Source: JAWUWD01 sp034112085
Lineage (GTDB): Bacteria; Bacteroidota; Bacteroidia; Cytophagales; Cyclobacteriaceae
Assembly: GCA_034112085.1 (NCBI GenBank)
Contig: JAWUWD010000135.1
Location: 1-33,415 of the forward strand
Length of the DNA stretch: 33,415 nt
Direction: 5' to 3'
Shown here: positions 8,025-15,802 of the stretch, one piece after another
How the letters are laid out: every line of letters begins with the position of its first letter
Position numbering within the stretch: the stretch's first letter is position 1
Notes under the pieces: model-generated
What the model was told of the DNA's origin: nothing
Seen by the model: only the letters and a program-made list of their open reading frames with translations
Databases searched by the model: none
Made by a program: the position numbers and the translations under genes

Positions 8025-9107
8025 ATGAAAAATCTATTCTTTTCGATACTACTGATTAATTGCTTTTACGCCACTGCTCAGCAGTCTGAACAAATCTCCT
8101 TCGAGGAAAATGTGCATGATTTTGGAGTAATCAAGGAAGTTGATGGCTCTGCTGAATACGAATTCAAATTCATCAATAACGGTGCTCAACCGATTACAAT
8201 ACTCAATGTGAAGGCTTCTTGTGGCTGTACGACTCCGGGATGGTCAAAAGAAGCGATAGCGCCTGGTGAGGCAGGGTATATCAAAGCAAAGTATAATACA
8301 AAAAACAGACCAGGTCCATTCAATAAGTCACTTACAGTGACCACTGATAATGAAACAGAAAAGACTAAGAGGCTTTATATTAAAGGACAGGTCACCCCAA
8401 AACCAAAATCAATAGAAGAAGAATTTCCTCAGGTTGTTGGGGCACTCAGAGTTAAATACCAGTCCTTCAACTTAGGAAAAGTGAAGATGACTGATGAGCC
8501 TACAGTGAAGAAATACGAAGTTTATAACGCAAGTGATAGTATTGTCACCTTCCTAGATCAAGTCGATAAGCCTAAATACATTGAAGTTTCTTTTGATCCT
8601 GTGGTTATGCCAGCTAAATCAAAAGGAACGATTACCTTGACTTATGATGCTAAGAATAGGAATGATTATGGATTTGTATCTGACAATGTGGTCATTCACA
8701 CTGATGAAGAACTCAATGGTGACAAGTCTTTTTCTGTTTATGCCACGCTTGAAGAAGCCTTTCCAACAATGAGCAAAGAAGAATGGGATCAAGCTCCAAT
8801 TCTTAAAATGGAAAATACCATTCATGATTTTGGAAAAATACAGCAAGGAGAGAAGGTTACTGCTACTTTCACTTTGACCAACGAAGGGAAATCTGATTTG
8901 AATATTCGTAAGGCAAAATCAACTTGTGGCTGCGTCATCACTAAGCTTAAAAAGAATACGATCAAGCCGGGTAAGTCTATGGAATTAGAGTTGACTTTTG
9001 ATGCGACAGATCGCAGAGGTATTCAGCAAAAGTCTGTGTCTATATTTACCAACGATCCCAAGCGTCCAGCGCAGCGTGTTACAATAAAGGCAAGCGTGCA
9101 ACAGTAG
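8025..9107 (+). CDS. Exported protein with two DUF1573 (ASH/MSP-like) domains
   Basis: 360 residues with a cleavable signal peptide (about 1-18, ending YATAQQ). Two Ig-like DUF1573 repeats are clear: one around 22-120 ('HDFGVIKEVDG', 'KASCGCTTPGW', 'PGEAGYIKAKY') and one around 260-358 ('HDFGKIQQGEK', 'KSTCGCVITKL', 'PGKSMELELTF'). Each has the conserved C-G-C pair. A diverged third copy, without the CGC, fills the middle (about 130-245: 'QSFNLGKVKMTDEP'). DUF1573 proteins are common in Bacteroidota and predicted periplasmic or outer surface; their role is not established. No T9SS tail and no lipobox. It is flanked by minus-strand genes, so it is probably monocistronic. Confidence 0.9.
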   Translation: MKNLFFSILLINCFYATAQQSEQISFEENVHDFGVIKEVDGSAEYEFKFINNGAQPITILNVKASCGCTTPGWSKEAIAPGEAGYIKAKYNTKNRPGPFNKSLTVTTDNETEKTKRLYIKGQVTPKPKSIEEEFPQVVGALRVKYQSFNLGKVKMTDEPTVKKYEVYNASDSIVTFLDQVDKPKYIEVSFDPVVMPAKSKGTITLTYDAKNRNDYGFVSDNVVIHTDEELNGDKSFSVYATLEEAFPTMSKEEWDQAPILKMENTIHDFGKIQQGEKVTATFTLTNEGKSDLNIRKAKSTCGCVITKLKKNTIKPGKSMELELTFDATDRRGIQQKSVSIFTNDPKRPAQRVTIKASVQQ

Positions 9108-9191
9108 GTTCGGTTTTCGTAGTCTAGAATCAAACAATCCCATTGACGTTATTCCCGAATTATACGGCTGCATAATATCAGGCATTCAGAC

Positions 9192-10676
9192 TTATAATCG
9201 CTTTCTCTTAATAAACTTATCGATGGTGTCATTCACATCAGAAGATACTCTGAGTAAGTAAACAGGCACCCAATAAATCACTGTCAGTAAACTACCAGTG
9301 ATCAATATCCCAATGTATATGTCCTCAAATACAGGTAATGTATAGGTAGTGATCACCCAAGCTATGCAAGAGATAATGATAATGACTATGACTTTATAGC
9401 TAAGAGGCTGATACTTGAGCTTTCTTTGTAGGAATACAAACTTCAATAAATTGTAGATCGTCAGTGAGATCAAAGAGGCAACTGCAGCACCTTCTATGCC
9501 GAATGATGGGATCAACAAGTAATTGAGGGCTACAACGAGTACGATAAGCACGGCAATAAAATAGCTAGTGAATTTATAATAAGGAGAAGAAGCTATGATT
9601 TCTGTATTCACTCCCGAAACCAAATCTACTAATTGGGCAATGCCTATAATCAATATCACTAGCTTACCGGCAGCATAAGATTCTGGAATTATTTGAAATA
9701 CATAATCCAAATTCACCCAAACTCCCAAAAACAGGTATGCTCCAAATATGAATAGGGTAAGGCTACTTTTGTGATACACATCCTTAATTGTTTCTAAATC
9801 ATTCTTCTCCCATGCTTCAGCAATCACTACTACGGAGATTCTTCTTAGTGCTCTTGCTGGAATACTACAGAATAACCCAAAGAAAAATGCAGTTTTGTAA
9901 ATGGCAGTTTGTTTTAATCCGAGCATATTACTCACCATTATGGTGTCTACTTCGAGGATGATGATACTACCTAAAGTTCCAAGGAGACCATAAGCAGATA
10001 GTGTTAGTATTTCCTTTCGCCATCCTCTAGTAGCGTTTTGAAAGGCTCCAAGTTGTAAGTTAAATAGACCTTTGAAAATAATATATGATATGCTTACAAT
10101 TCCAGGTATTGCCAAGGCAAACGCATAAATAATGAAGAGCGTGACAAAGTCATATCCATTGACCAACCAGTAGTATCCCAAAGCACCGGACACGATCAAT
10201 TTCAATAAGAAATTTTCAGAAAACGTCCCTAGTACGGTATTCATTAGCATCCGGATGTAGCTATCGAAATTTCTGGCAAACACTCTAACGACAAGTAGTA
10301 TAGAGAAGACAAGTGCAAAAGGAGCGAATTGCTTCGCGCCATTTTCGTCAGAAATCAACCAGTCTCCGGCTATTCCAAAGAATAACACGCCTAATATGCT
10401 TCCGATGATAGTCGTTAGTAATAAGAAGGCGAAATACCCGTGATGAGATTTGGACTCATTTCTTAGCCTAGGGAAAATTTTAATGCTAATTAGAGGAATT
10501 CCAAAAGTGCAAAAACCAACAAAAATTGATGAGAAAGAATTGAGAAATTGAAATAACCCTACTTGTTCTTCGGTCAGTAGTATCGGCATCAGAATCACGG
10601 AATTCAAAAAACCGAGACCAACTCCAAGATAGTTGTAGATGGTAGATTGAATTGACTGTTTTTTGATGATGCCCAT
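9192..10676 (-). CDS. Polysaccharide flippase, Wzx/oligosaccharide flippase family
   Basis: A 494-residue multi-pass membrane protein with about 12-14 hydrophobic segments. 'QSTIYNYLGVGLGFLNSVILMPILLT' at the N-terminus (in short, the MATE/Wzx first helix with a Pro-containing loop) and 'EVDTIMVSNMLGLKQTAIYK' in the middle are typical of Wzx-like lipid-linked oligosaccharide flippases. It should move undecaprenyl-linked glycan units across the inner membrane. It is the left edge of the surface-polysaccharide locus and is divergent from the methyltransferase gene at 10752, 75 bases away. The 'EVDTIM' block and MOP-superfamily helix pattern make this call solid; the substrate cannot be read from sequence. 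Confidence 0.9.
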   Translation of the reverse strand: MGIIKKQSIQSTIYNYLGVGLGFLNSVILMPILLTEEQVGLFQFLNSFSSIFVGFCTFGIPLISIKIFPRLRNESKSHHGYFAFLLLTTIIGSILGVLFFGIAGDWLISDENGAKQFAPFALVFSILLVVRVFARNFDSYIRMLMNTVLGTFSENFLLKLIVSGALGYYWLVNGYDFVTLFIIYAFALAIPGIVSISYIIFKGLFNLQLGAFQNATRGWRKEILTLSAYGLLGTLGSIIILEVDTIMVSNMLGLKQTAIYKTAFFFGLFCSIPARALRRISVVVIAEAWEKNDLETIKDVYHKSSLTLFIFGAYLFLGVWVNLDYVFQIIPESYAAGKLVILIIGIAQLVDLVSGVNTEIIASSPYYKFTSYFIAVLIVLVVALNYLLIPSFGIEGAAVASLISLTIYNLLKFVFLQRKLKYQPLSYKVIVIIIISCIAWVITTYTLPVFEDIYIGILITGSLLTVIYWVPVYLLRVSSDVNDTIDKFIKRKRL

Positions 10677-10732
10677 ATAAAGATTTGAGTGCTAATATAA
10701 GTAAGATATGTATCCTATATTCATAATTTATA

Positions 10733-10740
10733 TACATTTG
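10733..10740 (+). promoter_or_regulatory. Candidate -7 promoter element (TACATTTG)
   Basis: A perfect TAnnTTTG match, 11 bases before the first ATG (10752) and 17 before the second in-frame ATG (10758). No clear -33 TTG. If real, the very short leader favours the second ATG. Confidence 0.4.
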
Positions 10741-10751
10741 CAGACTAAAAT

Positions 10752-11567
10752 ATGCCTATGGATTGTCCGATTTGTTCTAGCAAACTTCAAAAAACAAATT
10801 ACACGAGCAAAGTATTCTTGCAAGAGAATCAATATTGTGACGCCTGTGACTCTTTTCACATTATAGAAGAGAAGGATATGTCAGCATACTATGCTGAAAC
10901 ATATCATCAGGACTTCAACTTCAAAGAACACAAGCATACTTCTTGGTTGAAAAATTATTTTTCTAAACCTCGAAACTATGCCAGATATCAGTTTTTGAAA
11001 AACAACTCTAAGAAGAATGAACTTGATAGTGTTTTAGAAATTGGAGGGGGGAATGGAGACTTTTACTCTATGATGGATTTGAAAGATCACCCGAGTTCTT
11101 ATGTCATCGTAGAACCCAATCCTGCTTATAATCTTGTTGCTGATAACCTTCAATATCACAATGTTTTGTTTGAAGAGTTAGCGGATGAGCAATTAGGAAA
11201 TATTGACTTGATTGTTATGTTTCATGTGCTAGAACATATATTTGATGTCGATGCTTTTTTTGAGAGAGTAAAGAGGCTAGGGGTTAAGTATCTCTTGTTC
11301 GAAGTGCCTAATATTGCAGATGAACGTGTAAAGGAGGATTCTATGTTGAGACATCCACATTATCACCATTATTCGGAGCAATCATTGAAAATACTACTAG
11401 ATAAAAATGGCTTTAAAAAACATACAATCGAATCTGTTCGGCCTATCACTTATCACCCTTATGATAAAGTGCCGACTGTTTCGAGAATTGTAAATAAAAT
11501 AATAGGAAGAAATGAAGTGGCTGATCCGAAAGGATTATATCTTCGAGCATTAATTGATTTGACGTGA
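10752..11567 (+). CDS. Class I SAM-dependent methyltransferase with N-terminal zinc-binding motif
   Basis: 271 residues. The N-terminus has two CxxC pairs ('DCPICSSK' and 'YCDACDSF'), a likely zinc ribbon as found in sugar C-methyltransferase-like and rRNA methyltransferase families. The Rossmann core follows: motif I 'VLEIGGGNGDF' (about 95-105), an acidic strand 'YVIVEPNPAY', and 'IVMFHVLEHIFDVDAFF', which is the H-V-L-E-H signature of Methyltransf_23 enzymes. Context in a capsule-type locus suggests methylation of a sugar or a lipid-linked glycan, which is inference. Two ATGs lie at 10752 and 10758; the second gives the natural N-terminus MDCPIC. Its stop overlaps the next start (GTGA). 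Confidence 0.85.
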   Translation: MPMDCPICSSKLQKTNYTSKVFLQENQYCDACDSFHIIEEKDMSAYYAETYHQDFNFKEHKHTSWLKNYFSKPRNYARYQFLKNNSKKNELDSVLEIGGGNGDFYSMMDLKDHPSSYVIVEPNPAYNLVADNLQYHNVLFEELADEQLGNIDLIVMFHVLEHIFDVDAFFERVKRLGVKYLLFEVPNIADERVKEDSMLRHPHYHHYSEQSLKILLDKNGFKKHTIESVRPITYHPYDKVPTVSRIVNKIIGRNEVADPKGLYLRALIDLT

Positions 11568-12211
11568 AATTTAAGATAAAACAACTTTCGAAGTTCCACA
11601 GTACGCGAGATGAAGCTATCGTAGCTTTGTGTCAAGGAAAAAAAGTATTACATATAGGAGCTACAGACGCGCCTTATACCAAACCTAAATTGGAAGCAGG
11701 CTTGTTGCTTCACGACAAGATAGAGAAAGTGGCAGCCGATGTTCTCGGTATAGATATTGATCAGGAAGCAATAGACTTTCTAAAAGAAAAAGGAATGGAT
11801 AATATCATTCCTTTTGATATGAATAAGCTGGAAGCACTTGATTATAAACCTGATGTAATCATTTTTGGAGAAACGATTGAGCACTTGATGAATCAGGAAC
11901 TTGCCATTACGAACCTCAAGCAGATCATGTCGCCTGAGACGCTACTGGTAGTCTCCACACCCAACGCACTATGGCTCAATAAAATCATAGATACATTGCT
12001 GCAAACAGAACATCAACATCCTGATCATAAAGTGGTCTTTAGTCTAGCGACATTGAAGAATCTCTTTGAGGCAAACGAACTGAATGTTAAAGAAATCTAT
12101 TACACATTCCTTAACAGAGAACGTACAGGAGTTACTAAAAAACTAAAGAAATTCTTCTGCAATATTTTCCCTGGATTCTCTGAGACTTTACTTTTTGTAG
12201 TTGGAAAGTAG
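11564..12211 (+). CDS. Class I SAM-dependent methyltransferase
   Basis: 215 residues with a GTG start that overlaps the upstream stop by 4 bases (GTGA), so translation is probably coupled. SAM-binding motif I is 'VLHIGATDAPYT' (about 29-40), followed by 'DVLGIDIDQEAIDFL' (acidic residue binding ribose) and 'DVIIFGETIEHLMN', the E-T-I-E-H form of the H-x-L-E-H motif. No other in-frame Met exists near the N-terminus, which supports GTG. The pair probably modifies the same glycan; the acceptor is not visible. Its 3' end overlaps the convergent gene's 3' end by 24 bases. Confidence 0.85.
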   Translation: MKFKIKQLSKFHSTRDEAIVALCQGKKVLHIGATDAPYTKPKLEAGLLLHDKIEKVAADVLGIDIDQEAIDFLKEKGMDNIIPFDMNKLEALDYKPDVIIFGETIEHLMNQELAITNLKQIMSPETLLVVSTPNALWLNKIIDTLLQTEHQHPDHKVVFSLATLKNLFEANELNVKEIYYTFLNRERTGVTKKLKKFFCNIFPGFSETLLFVVGK

Positions 12212-13588
12212 TGCTGCTGATATGTCTTCTTGAAGCCTAGTAATACTTCTTGAGAAACTTTCTTCGGAAACTCCCTGATCTATGGTGTCTCCAAAATAAT
12301 TGAAGCTATAAAATTCATTCTGAATAGCTTGGGCAAATGCCATGAATGAATCTGGGTTTACTAAGTCATCATAGCCTTCTAACGCCTCTCGTAAAGTCTT
12401 GAACTCGCTCGGGCCATAATATAGCACACAATCAAGATCGCTATATAGTGACTTTCCAAATGTGATAACTTTGCAATTCGAAAGTAAAGCATCTATGCCG
12501 AATGTAGAATTGATAGTAGCCACTGTATCATAATCTGCAAAATCAAATGAGGAAATTAGCTTAATATTTGAATTTAGCTGCGTTAACTTACTTAGTAAGT
12601 GGATTGTCAGTTGGTTTATCTCTTGCTTTTCTGCAGGATGCAGCTTGATATGCAGCTCAGTTTCGCTGTCTATTATGGTTAGAAGGTATTTGATAAATTC
12701 AAACGAAGACTTATAGTCTGAGAAAACATGCAATTGCGTATCATGATTAACTTGTAGAGGTACTAGTATTCTGAGCCTCTTATCGGATGTAGAGGTGGGA
12801 ACTTTGAATCTGTTAATTTTCATGAATTCACCTTCCATAACTAATTCTGCTTCTCTTTTATCTAATGATTTGAGTTTGTTAGCTATTCGGTGCCACACAC
12901 TGAATCGTTTTCCTGAACCAAACAAAAATTGTTGAATCCCATATAAGGCTATGAATACTTGAGTTTTACTCTTCAGTGATGCCTGGGGAATGTGTTTTTG
13001 ACCCGTTTTTAGCTGTCTTAGTTGTTCTATATAGTTTTTAGAAGTCGACTTTACTTCAACTGTTGATGCTTTTATCTTTTCAGTTAAGTTGGAAAAATAA
13101 TTAGTGCCTTGAGGATCAAGATATACGGTTTGAGGATAATTTGTTATTTCGCCAAAGTAAGTAGCGTGTTTTAATGCCTTTGCGGCTTGACCAAAAGCGT
13201 GGCTTTCGGTATTGTTTCCACTCCAACAGAAAGAAACGCCATTATTAGACATGTTATCAATAAACCATTTTTCGAGGTTTAGATATTTAGCAATGACTTG
13301 TGTTGAACGCTTCTGCATATACGCTGCTTCCCAATTCAATATCTTATCCGTTTGTTCTGAAAGAGGTGTTGCGGTACTACTCTTTTTGGTGAATATAGGA
13401 GTGAGGCTTATCTGAAGATTCTTGGTTGATTTACCATAGAAGAAAAGTGAAACATTGTCGGTGAAGTATAGCGGTCGACTTTGTGAAAATGCTTTAGAGA
13501 AGAGCTGTTGAAAGAAATGTAAATGTGTATAGTGCTTCACATAGCAGTATATAGGGAGGTTTTGTGAAGACGTATGTGATTTTGGCAT
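12188..13588 (-). CDS. Capsule polysaccharide transferase-like protein (KpsC/KpsS-like)
   Basis: 466 residues, cytoplasmic, no signal peptide. The C-terminal half carries the features of Capsule_synth proteins: 'TELHIKLHPAEKQ', 'FADYDTVATINSTFGIDALL' and 'CKVITFGKSLYSDLDCVLYY', which match the KpsS/KpsC nucleotide-sugar site pattern (H-P-x-E, then N-S-T-x-G-x-x-A). 'FCWSGNNTESHAFGQAAKAL' near 125 is the other conserved block, with 'NYPQTVYLDPQGTNYF' after it. KpsS and KpsC are Kdo transferases that build the linker of group 2 capsules; the acceptor here is unknown. It is divergent from the gene at 13683 and convergent with the upstream methyltransferase, sharing 24 bases. A role in capsule or exopolysaccharide assembly is well supported by context. 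Confidence 0.8.
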   Translation of the reverse strand: MPKSHTSSQNLPIYCYVKHYTHLHFFQQLFSKAFSQSRPLYFTDNVSLFFYGKSTKNLQISLTPIFTKKSSTATPLSEQTDKILNWEAAYMQKRSTQVIAKYLNLEKWFIDNMSNNGVSFCWSGNNTESHAFGQAAKALKHATYFGEITNYPQTVYLDPQGTNYFSNLTEKIKASTVEVKSTSKNYIEQLRQLKTGQKHIPQASLKSKTQVFIALYGIQQFLFGSGKRFSVWHRIANKLKSLDKREAELVMEGEFMKINRFKVPTSTSDKRLRILVPLQVNHDTQLHVFSDYKSSFEFIKYLLTIIDSETELHIKLHPAEKQEINQLTIHLLSKLTQLNSNIKLISSFDFADYDTVATINSTFGIDALLSNCKVITFGKSLYSDLDCVLYYGPSEFKTLREALEGYDDLVNPDSFMAFAQAIQNEFYSFNYFGDTIDQGVSEESFSRSITRLQEDISAALLSNYKK

Positions 13589-13682
13589 TAATGATCAATC
13601 AGTTATTTATTGGATGTGAAGGTAACAAGGTCAATCGAAATTTCTTAGTATTGCAGACACATCATTTCAAAGAATATACTTC

Positions 13683-14408
13683 ATGAGTAAAATTTGGTAT
13701 TACATTAAGAAGGGTGTCTATTTTTTGATCAATAGACCGATCCATATTAAAGAGCCTTACGTTAATATCATGCGATCGGCCAATGCTGGTTGGGTTGTGG
13801 AAGGGCATTTGTATTGTTTTGATTATGCGATTTCAAGATTGCCATCTACCGCATCGATAGTCGAGATAGGAGCTTTCTGTGGGCTCTCCACCAATGTTAT
13901 CACTTATTTCAAGAAGAAACACGACAAGACCAATCAACTCATTTCGGTGGATACTTGGAGTTTTGAAGATTCTAAAAACTCCCAATACGCTAAGGAAGCA
14001 GGATACTCGATGGACGATTTCAAGTCTTTTGTGATGGATACCTATAAGCGCAACGTGTCGTTCTTTAGTGGGGATGATATGCCGATAGCTATACATGATA
14101 GCTCGGACAATTTTTTCAGCAATTGGGAGTCTAAAACTCCTATGAATGATGTTTTTGGAAAGTCACTAACAACTTCTGACCAAAAGATCAGCTTTGCCTT
14201 TATTGATGGTAATCACACCTATCCTTTTGCCAAGCGGGATTTCGAGAATGTCGACAAATACCTGGAGGTTGGAGGATTTATATTGTTTGATGATTCGGCA
14301 GATTACATTGGTTGGGGTTCTTGTAAAGTGGCTAAAGAAGTTTCTAAGCTTGATAGATACAAGCTGATCAAAAAAAATCCTCATTATTTTTTCCAAAAAA
14401 TAAAATAG
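13683..14408 (+). CDS. Class I SAM-dependent methyltransferase (Methyltransf_24-like)
   Basis: 241 residues. Motif I is 'SIVEIGAFCGLSTNVI' (about 59-74), followed by 'QLISVDTWSFEDS' (ribose-binding Asp) and, further on, 'ISFAFIDGNHTYPFAKRDFE' and 'LEVGGFILFDDSADYIGWG'. The F-I-D-G-x-H-x-Y block followed by 'GG.I..DD' is the signature of Methyltransf_24 enzymes that act on sugars and glycans. It begins the plus-strand half of the polysaccharide locus and the next gene follows after 6 bases. An O-methyltransferase acting on surface sugar is the best guess. Confidence 0.85.
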   Translation: MSKIWYYIKKGVYFLINRPIHIKEPYVNIMRSANAGWVVEGHLYCFDYAISRLPSTASIVEIGAFCGLSTNVITYFKKKHDKTNQLISVDTWSFEDSKNSQYAKEAGYSMDDFKSFVMDTYKRNVSFFSGDDMPIAIHDSSDNFFSNWESKTPMNDVFGKSLTTSDQKISFAFIDGNHTYPFAKRDFENVDKYLEVGGFILFDDSADYIGWGSCKVAKEVSKLDRYKLIKKNPHYFFQKIK

Positions 14409-14414
14409 TAATCG

Positions 14415-15611
14415 ATGGTACTTGATTACTTCTTACAATTTCTGCTCACCACATTGTCCTATGTGACGCCAAAGGATAAGACCCTTTTGGTATTTGGCTG
14501 TGGAAACAGGAATGAATTTCAAGGACATCCGAAATACCTATACCTCTACTTACAATTACAAACACAATCCGATTGGGAACATGTTTGGAGCACAGAAAAC
14601 AGGGTTCTTTATGATGAGCTTAATAACAAAGGTTACCCAGTGATCTATAAGTATTCTATCAAGGGATTTTTCACTTTGCTCAAAGCCGCTTTATTCATTC
14701 ATGAGAAGTCTTCTAAGGATGTCTACTACATAGACCAGATCGTTGGGAGATTTAGATTCTTTCAGACCTTTCATGGAGTGCCCTTGAAAATGATAGGCCT
14801 GGACAAAATCAAGTTTGATAAACGAGGAATATTCTATCAAATCACAAAATATCCATGGCTTTATAGTCTAGTAAAACGACTCAAGTTGCTTTCTATGTTC
14901 AAGTACAAAGCCATGCTGGCTCCATCTGATGAAGTAAAACGTATCATGCAACGCGCATTTGATCATGACAATGTATTGTCGCTAGGCTATCCACGCAATG
15001 ATGTCTTTTTCGATAAAAAATTATTATACAATGACTTACGTCCTATCCTCTCACTAGATAAGTATGACAAAGTCATCTTGTACGCACCTACGTTTCGAGA
15101 TCATAAGTCTAGTGTCGAGCCATTCACAATAGACTTTCTATTGCAACTCAATGCATATTGTAAAGAGCATAACTATTTATTCTTACTCAAGAAGCACCCT
15201 TGGGAGAAGGAATTGAAGTTTCCAGAAACGCTGTCTAATCTCAAAGATGTATCGAGTCAAGTGAGCGATGTACAAGAGTTATTGGTTTGGACGGATGTGC
15301 TGATCACTGACTATTCAAGTGTGTTCTTTGACTTTATGGTGACTGGTCGACCGGTGATATTCTATGCCTATGACTTAGAAGAATATCAAATACACTGTAG
15401 AGACATGTATTATGACTACAAATCCGAGATTCAAGGCCCGATTGCCAAATCTGAAAACCAATTGCTCGACTTGATTGAGACTATTGACACCTGGTCTACT
15501 GAGCCTGAGTATATTGAGAAGTATGCGCAAGTCAATCAGAAATTCAATACGAACAATGATGGAAACTCTTGTGAACGGGTACTCAATATATTACAAAATC
15601 TCACCAAATAG
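14415..15611 (+). CDS. CDP-glycerol glycerophosphotransferase family protein (TagB/TagF-like)
   Basis: 398 residues. The order of conserved blocks is that of the teichoic-acid-type polyol-phosphate transferases: 'DKTLLVFGCGNRNEFQGHPK', 'FRFFQTFHGVPLKMIGLD', 'YKAMLAPSDEVKRIMQ', 'LSLGYPRNDVFF', 'VILYAPTFRDH', 'FLLKKHPWEKEL' and 'VLITDYSSVFFDFMVTGRPV'. The H-G-x-x-L-K, K-x-H-P and D-Y-S-S motifs are the expected substrate residues. The family transfers glycerol-phosphate or ribitol-phosphate from CDP-polyols; in Gram-negative capsule loci it is also used for polyol-phosphate polymers. It lies 6 bases after the methyltransferase and is probably co-transcribed. Confidence 0.88.
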   Translation: MVLDYFLQFLLTTLSYVTPKDKTLLVFGCGNRNEFQGHPKYLYLYLQLQTQSDWEHVWSTENRVLYDELNNKGYPVIYKYSIKGFFTLLKAALFIHEKSSKDVYYIDQIVGRFRFFQTFHGVPLKMIGLDKIKFDKRGIFYQITKYPWLYSLVKRLKLLSMFKYKAMLAPSDEVKRIMQRAFDHDNVLSLGYPRNDVFFDKKLLYNDLRPILSLDKYDKVILYAPTFRDHKSSVEPFTIDFLLQLNAYCKEHNYLFLLKKHPWEKELKFPETLSNLKDVSSQVSDVQELLVWTDVLITDYSSVFFDFMVTGRPVIFYAYDLEEYQIHCRDMYYDYKSEIQGPIAKSENQLLDLIETIDTWSTEPEYIEKYAQVNQKFNTNNDGNSCERVLNILQNLTK

Positions 15612-15696
15612 TGATTCTAAACCTATCTGAATAACTGATACCTGAATACTGTTCACTAAGGTTACATATGTGTGAATTCCTGTATTAACCGAGTAT

Positions 15697-15723
15697 TGTA
15701 ATAACTTCAACGAGGTTATTACA
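15697..15723. promoter_or_regulatory. 9-bp inverted repeat upstream of the Ig-repeat gene
   Basis: TGTAATAAC (15697-15705) and GTTATTACA (15715-15723) form a perfect inverted repeat with a 9-base spacer, 42 bases before a good -7 element. No T-run follows, so an operator is more likely than a terminator; a weak hairpin ending the upstream operon is possible. Confidence 0.45.
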
Positions 15724-15764
15724 TTGTTTATATCAATCTTTCTTATATTGAAGATTCGATTGAT

Positions 15765-15772
15765 TATATTTG
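15765..15772 (+). promoter_or_regulatory. Promoter -7 element (TATATTTG) of the Ig-repeat operon
   Basis: A perfect TAnnTTTG match. Transcription would begin near 15778, giving a leader of about 25 bases to the ATG at 15803 but only about 13 to the ATG at 15791. The -33 side is weak (a TTG at 15748-15750, spacing 14). Confidence 0.5.
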
Positions 15773-15802
15773 TACTTTAATTGACTGTCAATGATATATA
15801 GC

